Shown here piece by piece: positions 1 to 5,304 of a stretch of DNA of 5,304 bases. A model generated the notes under the pieces. That model searched no databases and was not told the origin of the DNA. It was given only the letters and a program-made list of their open reading frames with translations. The translations under genes and the position numbers were made by a program. Source of the stretch: [Eubacterium] saphenum (lineage in GTDB: Bacteria > Bacillota > Clostridia > Oscillospirales > Ruminococcaceae); NCBI GenBank assembly GCA_004554555.1, contig SFLN01000113.1:1-5304 (forward strand), read 5' to 3'. The first letter of the stretch is position 1, and each line of letters opens with the position of its first letter.

Positions 1-1
1 C

Positions 2-1564
2 AGGACTTTTTTGCCCGAGAATGTTTCTGACCCGCTTGAGTATATCCGTGAGAATAATCTCGTTGCTGAACAGAATGTTGACGCGTTCAACGTATTTTGC
101 TCGTGTATTCAGGAAGGCGTGCTCAAGGGCACCGACAAAAACAGCATATCCCTTGACCTCAAGATGAAATTTTCACCCGAGGAAGAGTTTGTTTCTCACC
201 ATTTTTACGCGCATTTCCTGCTTGATGAGAATAAGAAAATCACCGCAGTGCATTTCCATATACGTCCATTCTCCGTGCGCGAGAAATTAGACAGGCAGAT
301 TTTAAGCGTCTTCACCTCGGATAAAGCTCCGCAGCTCTTCTCGAAGCGCTGCAAGGATATGCTTGACCGTCACCCCAACGACAAGGTTGCCTTTATCCAG
401 CTTGACGTCGAGCGCTTCAAGCTTATTAACGAGAAGTACGGCGTCGAAGTAGGCGACGAGCTGCTAAAGTTTATGAACGACGGTCTGGGGCTTATCTGCA
501 ACGAGGACACGCCGTTCTGCCGACTTACCGCAGACGTGTTTATGGTTGTCACGAAGTTTGACACCGAGGAGGATTTGCTCGATTTTATCCACTACATCGA
601 GAGTATGCTCACGGGCTACAAGGGAATGGAGTATCGGCTGATTTTCGGTATCGCTATCGCCGAGGACAGAACGCTCCACACCCGCAGACACGGCGACAAT
701 GCGTCTATCGCGAGACGGCAAATCCACGGAAACGCGCTTTGCAACATCGGCTGGTTCAACGGCAAGATGAAGAGCGACCTCCACAAGATGCAGAGCATCG
801 AGGACGATATGCACAAGGCGCTCCTCAACCAGGAATTTGTTATGTACCTCCAGCCCAAGCACAGCATTTCCACCGGCAGAATTATCGGTGCGGAGGCGCT
901 TGCGCGTTGGATTCACCCGCAAAAGGGTATGATTTCGCCCGCAGATTTTATCCCCGTTTTCGAGAAAAACGGCTTTATCTTAAAGCTCGACCAGTTTATC
1001 TGGGAAAGCGCCTGCAGGGAAATCAGGAAGATGATTGACAAGGGAATTGAGGTTGTCCCCATTTCGGTCAACATCTCGCGAGAATATGTTCAGACCTTTG
1101 ACTGCGTTTCGTATATTCTCAATCTGATTAAAAAGTACGATATCCTGATAAATCTGCTGGAGCTTGAGATAACCGAAACCGCCGATGCAACCGGCATACA
1201 GGGCGTTGTCGCGAAGATGAAGCAGGCGGGATTTACAATGCTGATGGACGATTTTGGCTCGGGATATTCATCGTTGAATATGCTGAAAACCACGCAGTTT
1301 GACGTGCTCAAAATCGACCGCGAGTTCTTGTCGGAGTTTATGGACAGCGAACGCGGCAGAAAAATTATCGAACACACCATCTCGATGTCGCAGGATATCG
1401 GGCTTGATATCATCGCAGAGGGCGTCGAAACCAAGGAACAGGCGCAGTTCCTCAAGGATTGCGGCTGCGACGCGGCGCAGGGCTTCTTCTATTCAAAGCC
1501 TGTCACGACAAGCGAGTTTGAGGAGCGGCTTGTTTCAATCAACGGCTCTTCGCAAAACGCGTGA
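2..1564 (+). CDS. GGDEF/EAL cyclic-di-GMP phosphodiesterase (5' partial)
   Basis: This protein probably hydrolyses the second messenger cyclic di-GMP to pGpG. The frame is open to the left edge and no ribosome site precedes the TTG at 11, so the true start lies outside the window. Numbering from that TTG, residues about 30-95 resemble the end of a PAS sensor domain. Residues about 100-245 form a GGDEF domain whose signature is TADVF (173-177) after R171-L172, and the inhibitory RxxD site is absent, so cyclase activity is unlikely. Residues about 270-510 are an EAL domain with every catalytic hallmark: EALAR (295-299), N354, E386 and E389, DDFGSG (413-418), K434, E470 in AEGVE and Q490. By family knowledge this pattern means an active Mg-dependent phosphodiesterase, with the dead GGDEF possibly acting as a GTP sensor (inference). 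No transmembrane segment is visible in the part present. It may be co-transcribed with the next gene, 35 bp downstream. Confidence 0.93.
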   Translation, partial: RTFLPENVSDPLEYIRENNLVAEQNVDAFNVFCSCIQEGVLKGTDKNSISLDLKMKFSPEEEFVSHHFYAHFLLDENKKITAVHFHIRPFSVREKLDRQILSVFTSDKAPQLFSKRCKDMLDRHPNDKVAFIQLDVERFKLINEKYGVEVGDELLKFMNDGLGLICNEDTPFCRLTADVFMVVTKFDTEEDLLDFIHYIESMLTGYKGMEYRLIFGIAIAEDRTLHTRRHGDNASIARRQIHGNALCNIGWFNGKMKSDLHKMQSIEDDMHKALLNQEFVMYLQPKHSISTGRIIGAEALARWIHPQKGMISPADFIPVFEKNGFILKLDQFIWESACREIRKMIDKGIEVVPISVNISREYVQTFDCVSYILNLIKKYDILINLLELEITETADATGIQGVVAKMKQAGFTMLMDDFGSGYSSLNMLKTTQFDVLKIDREFLSEFMDSERGRKIIEHTISMSQDIGLDIIAEGVETKEQAQFLKDCGCDAAQGFFYSKPVTTSEFEERLVSINGSSQNA

Positions 1565-1584
1565 ATTTATGATAATCAACAGCG

Positions 1585-1591
1585 AAAGGAG
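1585..1591 (+). promoter_or_regulatory. Ribosome binding site deciding the start at 1600
   Basis: The sequence AAAGGAG ends 8 bases before the ATG at 1600. A GTG at 1591 is also in frame but overlaps this site and has no ribosome site of its own, so the ATG is the better start. Confidence 0.75.
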
Positions 1592-1599
1592 TGATTTCT

Positions 1600-2280
1600 A
1601 TGGGAGTTGGCGCAATCGGCGCGGGTTCAACGTTGGTTGAACAGGGGAGTTTCGGCAAAACCACCAAAAGCGACCTTGAAAATACGATAAACCGCATGAA
1701 GCTGGAGCGCGAAAATTACCGGAAAAACGCCGAAAACTCCGCTGATGAAAAGAAAATCTCCGAGCTGGATAACCGTCTGAAGAACCTACAGACGCGGCTT
1801 GACAAGCTGAACGAGAAGCAGGACGGCGAGTGTCAGACCTGCAAAAACCGAAAGTATCAGGACGGTTCGGACGACCCGGGAGTTTCGTTCAAATCCGCTT
1901 CTAAGGTTGGACCGGAGGGCGCGGCGGCAGCGGTTCGCGGTCACGAATACGAGCACGTTTACCGCAATCAAGCAAAGGCGGCGCGCGAGGGGAAAGAGGT
2001 TGTCTACCAGAGCGTGCGGATTAAGACCGCGATTTGCCCCGAGTGCGGCGACAGCTATGTTGCGGGCGGCGAAACGACAACCGTTACCAAAACCAAGCCC
2101 GAAACCGTTGAGCCAACCGAGCAAAAAGACAATGCTGAGCTTGCCGCTAAACCGGCTGACGACAAGAAAACCGGCGGGAACGAGAGTGCAAGTGCTGCCG
2201 AGGAGCTTCAGAAAAAGTTTGGCGTTGGGCTGTACGACAGGGAAGTCGAAGTCGGGCAGTTTCTGAATATTGTTGCATAA
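1600..2280 (+). CDS. SprA-related putative zinc metalloprotease with two CxxC pairs
   Basis: This 226-residue protein is best read as a member of the SprA-related/putative HExxH metalloprotease group, recognised by motif order and not by search. It begins with a glycine-rich stretch and has no signal peptide or membrane segment. Residues about 22-75 are charged and heptad-like, probably a coiled coil. C78 and C81 (CQTCKNRKYQDGS) and C146 and C149 (CPECG) could form a split zinc ribbon. Between them H115-E-Y-E-H119 fits the HExxH zinc-hydrolase motif, and GGE at 156-158 supplies a possible third metal ligand, E158. Residues about 163-205 are a low-complexity K/E/T/A linker before a short more hydrophobic tail. 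The protease role is inferred from HExxH; a structural zinc protein is the alternative. The substrate is unknown. The gene lies 35 bp after the EAL gene and ends at a terminator. Confidence 0.8.
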   Translation: MGVGAIGAGSTLVEQGSFGKTTKSDLENTINRMKLERENYRKNAENSADEKKISELDNRLKNLQTRLDKLNEKQDGECQTCKNRKYQDGSDDPGVSFKSASKVGPEGAAAAVRGHEYEHVYRNQAKAAREGKEVVYQSVRIKTAICPECGDSYVAGGETTTVTKTKPETVEPTEQKDNAELAAKPADDKKTGGNESASAAEELQKKFGVGLYDREVEVGQFLNIVA

Positions 2281-2288
2281 AAAACAGG

Positions 2289-2316
2289 GGCTGCGGAGAA
2301 CAACCGCAGCCTTTTT
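2289..2316 (+). terminator. Rho-independent terminator after the metalloprotease gene
   Basis: A perfect 8-bp stem, GGCTGCGG (2289-2296) with CCGCAGCC (2304-2311), encloses a 7-base loop and is followed by five T (2312-2316). It starts 8 bases after the TAA at 2278-2280, so it should end the transcript carrying the EAL and metalloprotease genes. A run of six A (2279-2284) on the other side could give weak function in the reverse direction. Confidence 0.88.
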
Positions 2317-2326
2317 GAAAGAAACA

Positions 2327-2342
2327 TAATATCGTAATATCG
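2327..2342 (+). repeat. Tandem 8-bp repeat TAATATCG x2, possible promoter element
   Basis: TAATATCG occurs twice back to back (2327-2334 and 2335-2342) in the short gap between the terminator and the hydrolase start. Each copy contains TAATAT, close to a -10 box. A TTGAAA at 2315-2320 lies 14 bases before the second copy and only 6 before the first, so neither gives good promoter spacing. The second copy also runs into the GGAG ribosome site. It may be part of the promoter of the downstream cluster or chance in an AT-rich spacer. Confidence 0.35.
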
Positions 2343-2352
2343 GAGAACCTCA

Positions 2353-2970
2353 ATGAAATACATTCTTCTCCATGGAATGGGACAGAGCGCGTCAAGCTGG
2401 GATAAAACAATATCGTTTTTGCCAAATAACGCCGAAACTGTTTGCCCCGAATTAAGCGAATTTTTCACCGAGGGCGATTGCCGTTACAGTAAAATGTACG
2501 CCGCTTTCTGCGATTATTGCCGCAGCTTTTCCGAGCCGCTTAACCTTTGCGGACTTTCTCTTGGCGCGGTACTGGCGCTCAATTATGCTGTCGATTATCC
2601 GCAGAAAATAAGCTCGCTTATCCTTATTGCGCCGCAGTATGATATGCCGAAATTTCTTCTCAAGGTGCAGAATTTGCTGTTCAGATTTATGCCGGAAAGC
2701 AAGTTTAAGGACATCGGCTTGAAGAAAAACGATTTTATCACGCTTACCAATTCAATGGCGGATATGGATTTTACAAGCGGTCTTGATAAGGTTAACTGCC
2801 CCGTACTTGTCCTTTGCGGTGAAAAGGATAATGTGAACAGAAAAGCGGCTGCAAGGCTTGCCGAAATGCTCCCGAATGCCAAATTCGGTACAATCGAAAA
2901 ATCGGGACATGAAGTTAATGTCGATAATCCGCGGGGCTTGGCGAAGGCTTTTACGGAGTTTTTGAGGTGA
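2353..2970 (+). CDS. Alpha/beta hydrolase family protein
   Basis: This 205-residue cytoplasmic protein is an alpha/beta-hydrolase-fold enzyme, probably an esterase or acyl hydrolase; the substrate cannot be told from sequence. It opens with a strand leading into HG (H7-G8), the usual oxyanion-hole region. The nucleophile elbow is G67-L-S69-L-G71, fitting GxSxG. The acid is probably D159 in GEKDN, and the base is H186 in KSGHEV, giving a complete Ser-Asp-His triad in the expected order. The length is short for the fold, leaving a small helical lid at about residues 95-140. There is no signal peptide. The start is supported by GGAG at 2342-2345, 7 bases upstream. It is the first gene of a three-gene + strand cluster and stops 3 bases before the next ATG. 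By eye it is a little more AT-rich than its neighbours. Confidence 0.9.
   Translation: MKYILLHGMGQSASSWDKTISFLPNNAETVCPELSEFFTEGDCRYSKMYAAFCDYCRSFSEPLNLCGLSLGAVLALNYAVDYPQKISSLILIAPQYDMPKFLLKVQNLLFRFMPESKFKDIGLKKNDFITLTNSMADMDFTSGLDKVNCPVLVLCGEKDNVNRKAAARLAEMLPNAKFGTIEKSGHEVNVDNPRGLAKAFTEFLR
2964..2970 (+). promoter_or_regulatory. Ribosome site overlapping the hydrolase stop codon
   Basis: GAGGTGA matches the anti-Shine-Dalgarno and includes the TGA stop of the hydrolase gene; the next ATG follows 3 bases later. This layout suggests that translation of the YunG-like gene is coupled to that of the hydrolase. Confidence 0.6.
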
Positions 2971-2973
2971 ATT

Positions 2974-3405
2974 ATGGAATACAAATTTTACGGCTGGGAA
3001 AATGCTGACTGCGAGTCAATTTGCGCCGATTTTTCGGGCAACCCGCGCGATTTGTACGACGCGCTCTCGGAAATTTGGTGCGCCGAAACCTGCGCGCCAA
3101 GACTGCGGGAAAAGTGGACAAGCGATAACAAAACCCTCGGGCAGTGCTCGATTACCGCTTTTCTGGCGCAGGATATTTTCGGCGGGAAGGTGTTCGGGAT
3201 AGAGCGCCCCGACGGGAATTTTCACTGCTACAATGTTGTCGGGGAGCGCGTTTTTGACCTCACCAGCGAGCAGTTCGGCGATGAAAAGCTCGTCTACGAG
3301 AACAACCCCGAGCAATTCCGCGAGGTGCATTTCCAAAAAGCCGAGAAGTTGGAGCGATATCAATTCCTCAAAAACGCGCTTTTGGAGCGGCGTGAAAGAG
3401 GATAA
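2974..3405 (+). CDS. YunG-like protein of unknown function
   Basis: This 143-residue protein resembles the uncharacterised YunG-type family of Bacillota, judged from memory of the pattern: DLYDAL...W near the N-terminus, then GQCSITAFLAQD-FGG, a glycine/aspartate turn, HCYN and FDLTSEQF. No biochemical role is established for the family that I know of. The conserved C58 (in GQCS), H84 (in FHCYN) and D95 (in FDLT) follow the order seen in papain/transglutaminase-fold Cys-His-Asp enzymes, so a hydrolase or transferase activity is possible, but this is inference. The C-terminal 30 residues are charged and probably helical. There is no signal peptide or membrane segment. It sits 3 bp after the hydrolase and 20 bp before the flavodoxin, so the three are likely one transcript. 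Confidence 0.75.
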   Translation: MEYKFYGWENADCESICADFSGNPRDLYDALSEIWCAETCAPRLREKWTSDNKTLGQCSITAFLAQDIFGGKVFGIERPDGNFHCYNVVGERVFDLTSEQFGDEKLVYENNPEQFREVHFQKAEKLERYQFLKNALLERRERG

Positions 3406-3425
3406 TTTGAAAAGGAGAGATTTTT

Positions 3426-3887
3426 ATGGCAAAATCACTTGTGGCTTATTTTTCAATTTCGGGCATAACCAAGAAAATCGCCGAGGACGCGGCGCGTATC
3501 GCGGGCTGTCCCGTGTACGAAATCAAGACAGCCGTGCCTTATCCCGCCGAGTATAACGATGTTGTTGCCGAGGCGAAAAAGGAGGTTGCCGCAAACGCCC
3601 GCCCGAAGCTCGCCGAGCCGCTTCCCGATATCAAGGACGTTGACCGGATAATTCTCGGTTTCCCGAATTGGTGCTCGACTTGTCCGATGGCGGTACTTAC
3701 GTTCCTTGAAAGCCTTGACCTCAGCGGCAAAACCGTTCTCCCGTTCATCACGCACGGCGGCGGTGGAAGAGGGCACGTTGACGTTGAACTCAAAAATGCC
3801 TGCAAGGGAGCGGATTTGCGCACCTGCGTTGACGGAAATCCGTTCAATGCCGACACCTCAAAGCTTGAAGAATGGCTGAAATCATAA
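3426..3887 (+). CDS. Flavodoxin family protein
   Basis: This 153-residue protein is a flavodoxin-fold, FMN-binding electron carrier or small quinone/nitro-reductase-like protein of the cytoplasm. The first strand leads into a phosphate-binding loop at residues 8-17 (YFSISGITKK), matching the S/T-rich FMN loop of flavodoxins. The second flavin-contact loop is FPNWCSTCP (79-87), where relatives usually have a W-G-T-M-P type sequence. The third is the glycine-rich ITHGGGGRG (108-116). The length is typical for the short-chain family. The start is supported by AAGGAG at 3412-3417, 8 bases upstream. Oddly, the second loop contains a CxxC pair (C83, C86) next to where the isoalloxazine ring should sit. 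It is the last gene of its cluster and is followed by a terminator shared with fabV. Its redox partner is unknown. Confidence 0.92.
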   Translation: MAKSLVAYFSISGITKKIAEDAARIAGCPVYEIKTAVPYPAEYNDVVAEAKKEVAANARPKLAEPLPDIKDVDRIILGFPNWCSTCPMAVLTFLESLDLSGKTVLPFITHGGGGRGHVDVELKNACKGADLRTCVDGNPFNADTSKLEEWLKS

Positions 3888-3901
3888 AATTGCACAAAAA
3901 C

Positions 3902-3933
3902 GCGGGACTTGTCACCAAGCCCCGCAATTTTTT
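3902..3933. terminator. Bidirectional terminator between convergent genes
   Basis: An inverted repeat pairs 3902-3911 with 3916-3925 around the loop TCAC. Read on the minus strand it is a 10-bp stem with one G-U pair followed by GTTTTTG, a good terminator for fabV. Read on the plus strand the same position is an A-C mismatch, and AA plus six T (3928-3933) follow, so it can also end the flavodoxin transcript. The T run overlaps the fabV stop codon (3932-3934). Confidence 0.85.
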
Positions 3934-5074
3934 ATACCTCAACGTCAGCCGAATAATCAACGCCGTCAACGCCAAATCCGAACAGCTCGTAAAAATCCTT
4001 CCAGTAGCCGTCGATATCCGCGCAGCTCTTGAAATTCTCCTGATTTATGCTGTTCCAAATCTCCGAAACCTTTTCCTGCACCTCGGGCGACATCTCGAGG
4101 TCGTCCATACGAATTCTGCCCTCGCTGTCAAGGTTCAGCTTGCCGGAGGAAATCTCCGCGAACAGCCGCTGCATTTGCTCGATACAGCCCTCGTGCGTGC
4201 CGTTTTCCTTCATCACCTTGTACAAAATCGAGATATACAGCGGAACTACGGGAATTGCCGCGCTTGACTGCGTAACCAGCGCCTTGTTCACCGAGATATA
4301 CGCGCGCAGTCCCTTTTCGCAGAGCTTTTTCGATGTTTCAAACAGATGCGCTTTCGCTCTGCCGATGCTGCCCTCGTAGTAAACGGGATAGGTGATTGTC
4401 GGACCTATATAAGAATACGCGATTGTGAGCGCGTTGTCCTCGAGAACATCAGCCGCTTTCAGCGCGTCAATCCACGCTTCCCAGTCCTCGCCGCCCATAA
4501 CCTTAACGGTCGCTTCAATCTCCTCGGGAGTTGCCGGCTCGATTGTAACCTCGGAAATCGCGTTGTTGCGCAGGTCGATTGTCTTGTTGGTGTAAGGCTC
4601 GCCGGTTGTCTTGAGGACGCTTTTGTACACTTCCTCGCCGACCTGTCTTCTCGGCGCAGCAAGCGAGTAGATAACCGCATCAACCTTGCCCAAATCGCGC
4701 TTGATTATATCGATAATCTCCTGCTTGCACTCGTCGGAATAAGCGTCGCCGTTGATTGTTTTCGCGTAAAGACCGTCAGCAGCCGCGAATTTCTCGAACG
4801 CTTTTGTGTTGTACCAGCCCGAAGTGCCGGTTTTGTTGCCGGAGCCGGGTTTGTCGAACATAACGCCGAGCGTTGACGCTTTCATTCCGAAGGCAAGGGA
4901 AATTCTCGAAGCAAGCCCGTAGCCCATCGAGCAGCCGATAACCAGCGCTTTTTTCACGCCCGAAAGCTCGCCCTTTGACTTAACGTATTCAATCTCGCGC
5001 TTTACGATTTCCTCACAGCCGACGGGGTGTGCCGTCGTGCAGATAAATCCGCGCACCTTTGGTTCAACTACCAT
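3932..5074 (-). CDS. fabV: Trans-2-enoyl-CoA/enoyl-ACP reductase, FabV/Ter family
   Basis: This 380-residue enzyme reduces trans-2-enoyl-ACP or trans-2-enoyl-CoA with NAD(P)H; it is either the last step of fatty-acid elongation or crotonyl-CoA to butyryl-CoA reduction. The N-terminus (about 1-20, GFICTTAHPVGC) is typical of the family. The dinucleotide site is G47-C-S-M-G-Y-G53 followed by LASR, then FDKPG at 73-77, KTGTSGWYN (81-89) and INGDAYSDE (107-115). The catalytic pair is Y232-x8-K241, with Y222 ten residues earlier as in characterised Ter proteins. NKALVTQSSAAIPVVPLY (263-280) and the GVDGVDY-like end are also diagnostic. It is slightly shorter than the usual 395-400 residues, and the loop after PRR (141-143) looks trimmed. 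AAGGAG at 5081-5086 lies 6 bases before the ATG. It follows a small membrane-protein gene by 33 bp. Confidence 0.97.
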   Translation of the reverse strand: MVVEPKVRGFICTTAHPVGCEEIVKREIEYVKSKGELSGVKKALVIGCSMGYGLASRISLAFGMKASTLGVMFDKPGSGNKTGTSGWYNTKAFEKFAAADGLYAKTINGDAYSDECKQEIIDIIKRDLGKVDAVIYSLAAPRRQVGEEVYKSVLKTTGEPYTNKTIDLRNNAISEVTIEPATPEEIEATVKVMGGEDWEAWIDALKAADVLEDNALTIAYSYIGPTITYPVYYEGSIGRAKAHLFETSKKLCEKGLRAYISVNKALVTQSSAAIPVVPLYISILYKVMKENGTHEGCIEQMQRLFAEISSGKLNLDSEGRIRMDDLEMSPEVQEKVSEIWNSINQENFKSCADIDGYWKDFYELFGFGVDGVDYSADVEV

Positions 5075-5080
5075 AATTTT

Positions 5081-5086
5081 CTCCTT
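5081..5086 (-). promoter_or_regulatory. Ribosome binding site of fabV
   Basis: On the minus strand this reads AAGGAG, 6 bases before the ATG at 5074. It supports that start and the 380-residue length, which has the complete family N-terminus. No terminator lies between here and the upstream small gene, so the two can share a transcript. Confidence 0.75.
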
Positions 5087-5107
5087 AAATGTTATTTTAT
5101 TACAAGC

Positions 5108-5236
5108 TCACGCTGTTTTTGACATAATCACCAGCACTATTATCAGCGCTGCCGTTACTCCCAGAATAATCCAGTTTCTCATAATCAGCTTTTCGAGTTT
5201 TTTATCGTTCTTTTTGTTGTCGAAACGTTTTGCCAT
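5108..5236 (-). CDS. Small single-pass membrane protein, 42 residues
   Basis: I do not recognise this protein. It has 42 residues. The first 20 are strongly basic and hydrophilic (MAKRFDNKKNDKKLEKLIM), then residues about 22-38 (WIILGVTAALIIVLVIM) form one hydrophobic membrane-spanning helix, ending in SKTA. The positive charge before the helix predicts a cytoplasmic N-terminus with a very short outer tail. There is no cysteine, so it is not a lipoprotein, and no signal-peptidase site is evident. A ribosome site GGGAG (5243-5247) stands 6 bases before the ATG, and codon choice resembles the neighbours. It lies 33 bp upstream of fabV with no terminator between, so the two are probably co-transcribed. 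It could be a membrane anchor or regulator, but no function can be assigned. Confidence 0.68.
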   Translation of the reverse strand: MAKRFDNKKNDKKLEKLIMRNWIILGVTAALIIVLVIMSKTA

Positions 5237-5242
5237 AATCCG

Positions 5243-5247
5243 CTCCC
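5243..5247 (-). promoter_or_regulatory. Ribosome binding site of the small membrane protein gene
   Basis: On the minus strand this reads GGGAG, 6 bases before the ATG at 5236. It is the main reason, besides the clear basic-plus-hydrophobic pattern of the product, for calling this short frame a gene. Confidence 0.6.
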
Positions 5248-5248
5248 G

Positions 5249-5304
5249 TTATCCCGCGTAGGTGTTTGGCGCAGTCGGAACCTCGAAATTGTTGCTAATA
5301 GTGT
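5249..5304 (-). CDS. Possible C-terminal end of an upstream gene (partial)
   Basis: A minus-strand frame is open from the window edge to a TAA at 5251-5249 and encodes TISNNFEVPTAPNTYAG. It ends 12 bases before the ATG of the small membrane protein, with that gene's ribosome site in the gap, which is typical operon spacing. Codon choice (GAG, CCG, GCG, TAC) resembles the other genes here. Seventeen codons without a stop could easily be chance, and the product cannot be recognised, so this is tentative. Confidence 0.4.
   Translation of the reverse strand, partial: TISNNFEVPTAPNTYAG

Noticed and set aside
11..13. TTG as the true start of the GGDEF/EAL protein
   Set aside because: The frame continues open to the left edge, no ribosome site precedes it, and the PAS-like domain would be cut, so the gene is more likely truncated by the window.
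464..922. 152-codon minus-strand frame opposite the GGDEF/EAL gene
   Set aside because: Its product is L/V/R-rich with no recognisable domain, and it lies wholly opposite a gene with clear catalytic motifs, so it is a shadow of that gene's codon pattern.
1090..1455. 121-codon minus-strand frame inside the EAL region
   Set aside because: It covers the EAL active-site codons on the other strand and its product is Ser/Ile-rich without any domain.
1591..1593. GTG start for the metalloprotease-like protein
   Set aside because: It overlaps the AAAGGAG ribosome site that is correctly placed for the ATG at 1600.
2315..2340. TTGAAA/TAATAT promoter for the hydrolase cluster
   Set aside because: The spacer is only 14 bases and the start point would fall within the ribosome site, so I did not call it as a promoter.
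4346..4876. 176-codon plus-strand frame opposite fabV
   Set aside because: FabV is unmistakable on the minus strand here, and this frame has no family resemblance; it is a mirror of GC-rich third positions.
5037..5261. 74-codon plus-strand hydrophobic frame near the right end
   Set aside because: It is opposite the start of fabV and the small membrane protein, has no well-placed ribosome site that I can see, and its hydrophobicity is explained by the complement of Lys/Asn/Ile codons.

Overview
The window looks like chromosomal DNA of a medium-GC Bacillota bacterium, most likely an anaerobic clostridium of the Ruminococcus/Oscillospiraceae type. This is an inference from three things: strong AAGGAG-type ribosome sites before most genes, tight gene packing, and the gene families present (a clostridial-style HExxH/CxxC protein, a flavodoxin-like protein and an NADH-type trans-2-enoyl reductase). 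No transposase, integrase, CRISPR array, tRNA or rRNA was found.

Layout. On the + strand, bases 2-1564 hold the 3' part of a cyclic-di-GMP signalling gene: a PAS-like remnant, a degenerate GGDEF domain and an intact EAL phosphodiesterase domain. It is followed 35 bp later by a 226-residue SprA-related putative zinc metalloprotease (1600-2280) and a clear hairpin terminator (2289-2316). A second + strand cluster has an alpha/beta hydrolase (2353-2970), a YunG-like protein (2974-3405) and a flavodoxin-family protein (3426-3887). The first two are 3 bp apart and probably translationally coupled.

The opposite strand converges on this cluster. A FabV/Ter-type enoyl-ACP/enoyl-CoA reductase runs from 5074 to 3932, and a bidirectional terminator (3902-3933) separates the two units. 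Upstream of fabV lies a 42-residue single-pass membrane protein (5236-5108) with a good ribosome site. Beyond that is what may be the last 17 codons of another gene running off the window edge. These three would form one minus-strand operon.

Most of this is ordinary housekeeping or accessory content, and I see no convincing new multi-gene system. The points most worth a second look are the small membrane protein beside fabV, the CxxC pair placed in the flavin loop of the flavodoxin, the metalloprotease-like protein with two CxxC pairs next to a c-di-GMP phosphodiesterase, and the possible Cys-His-Asp triad in the YunG-like protein.
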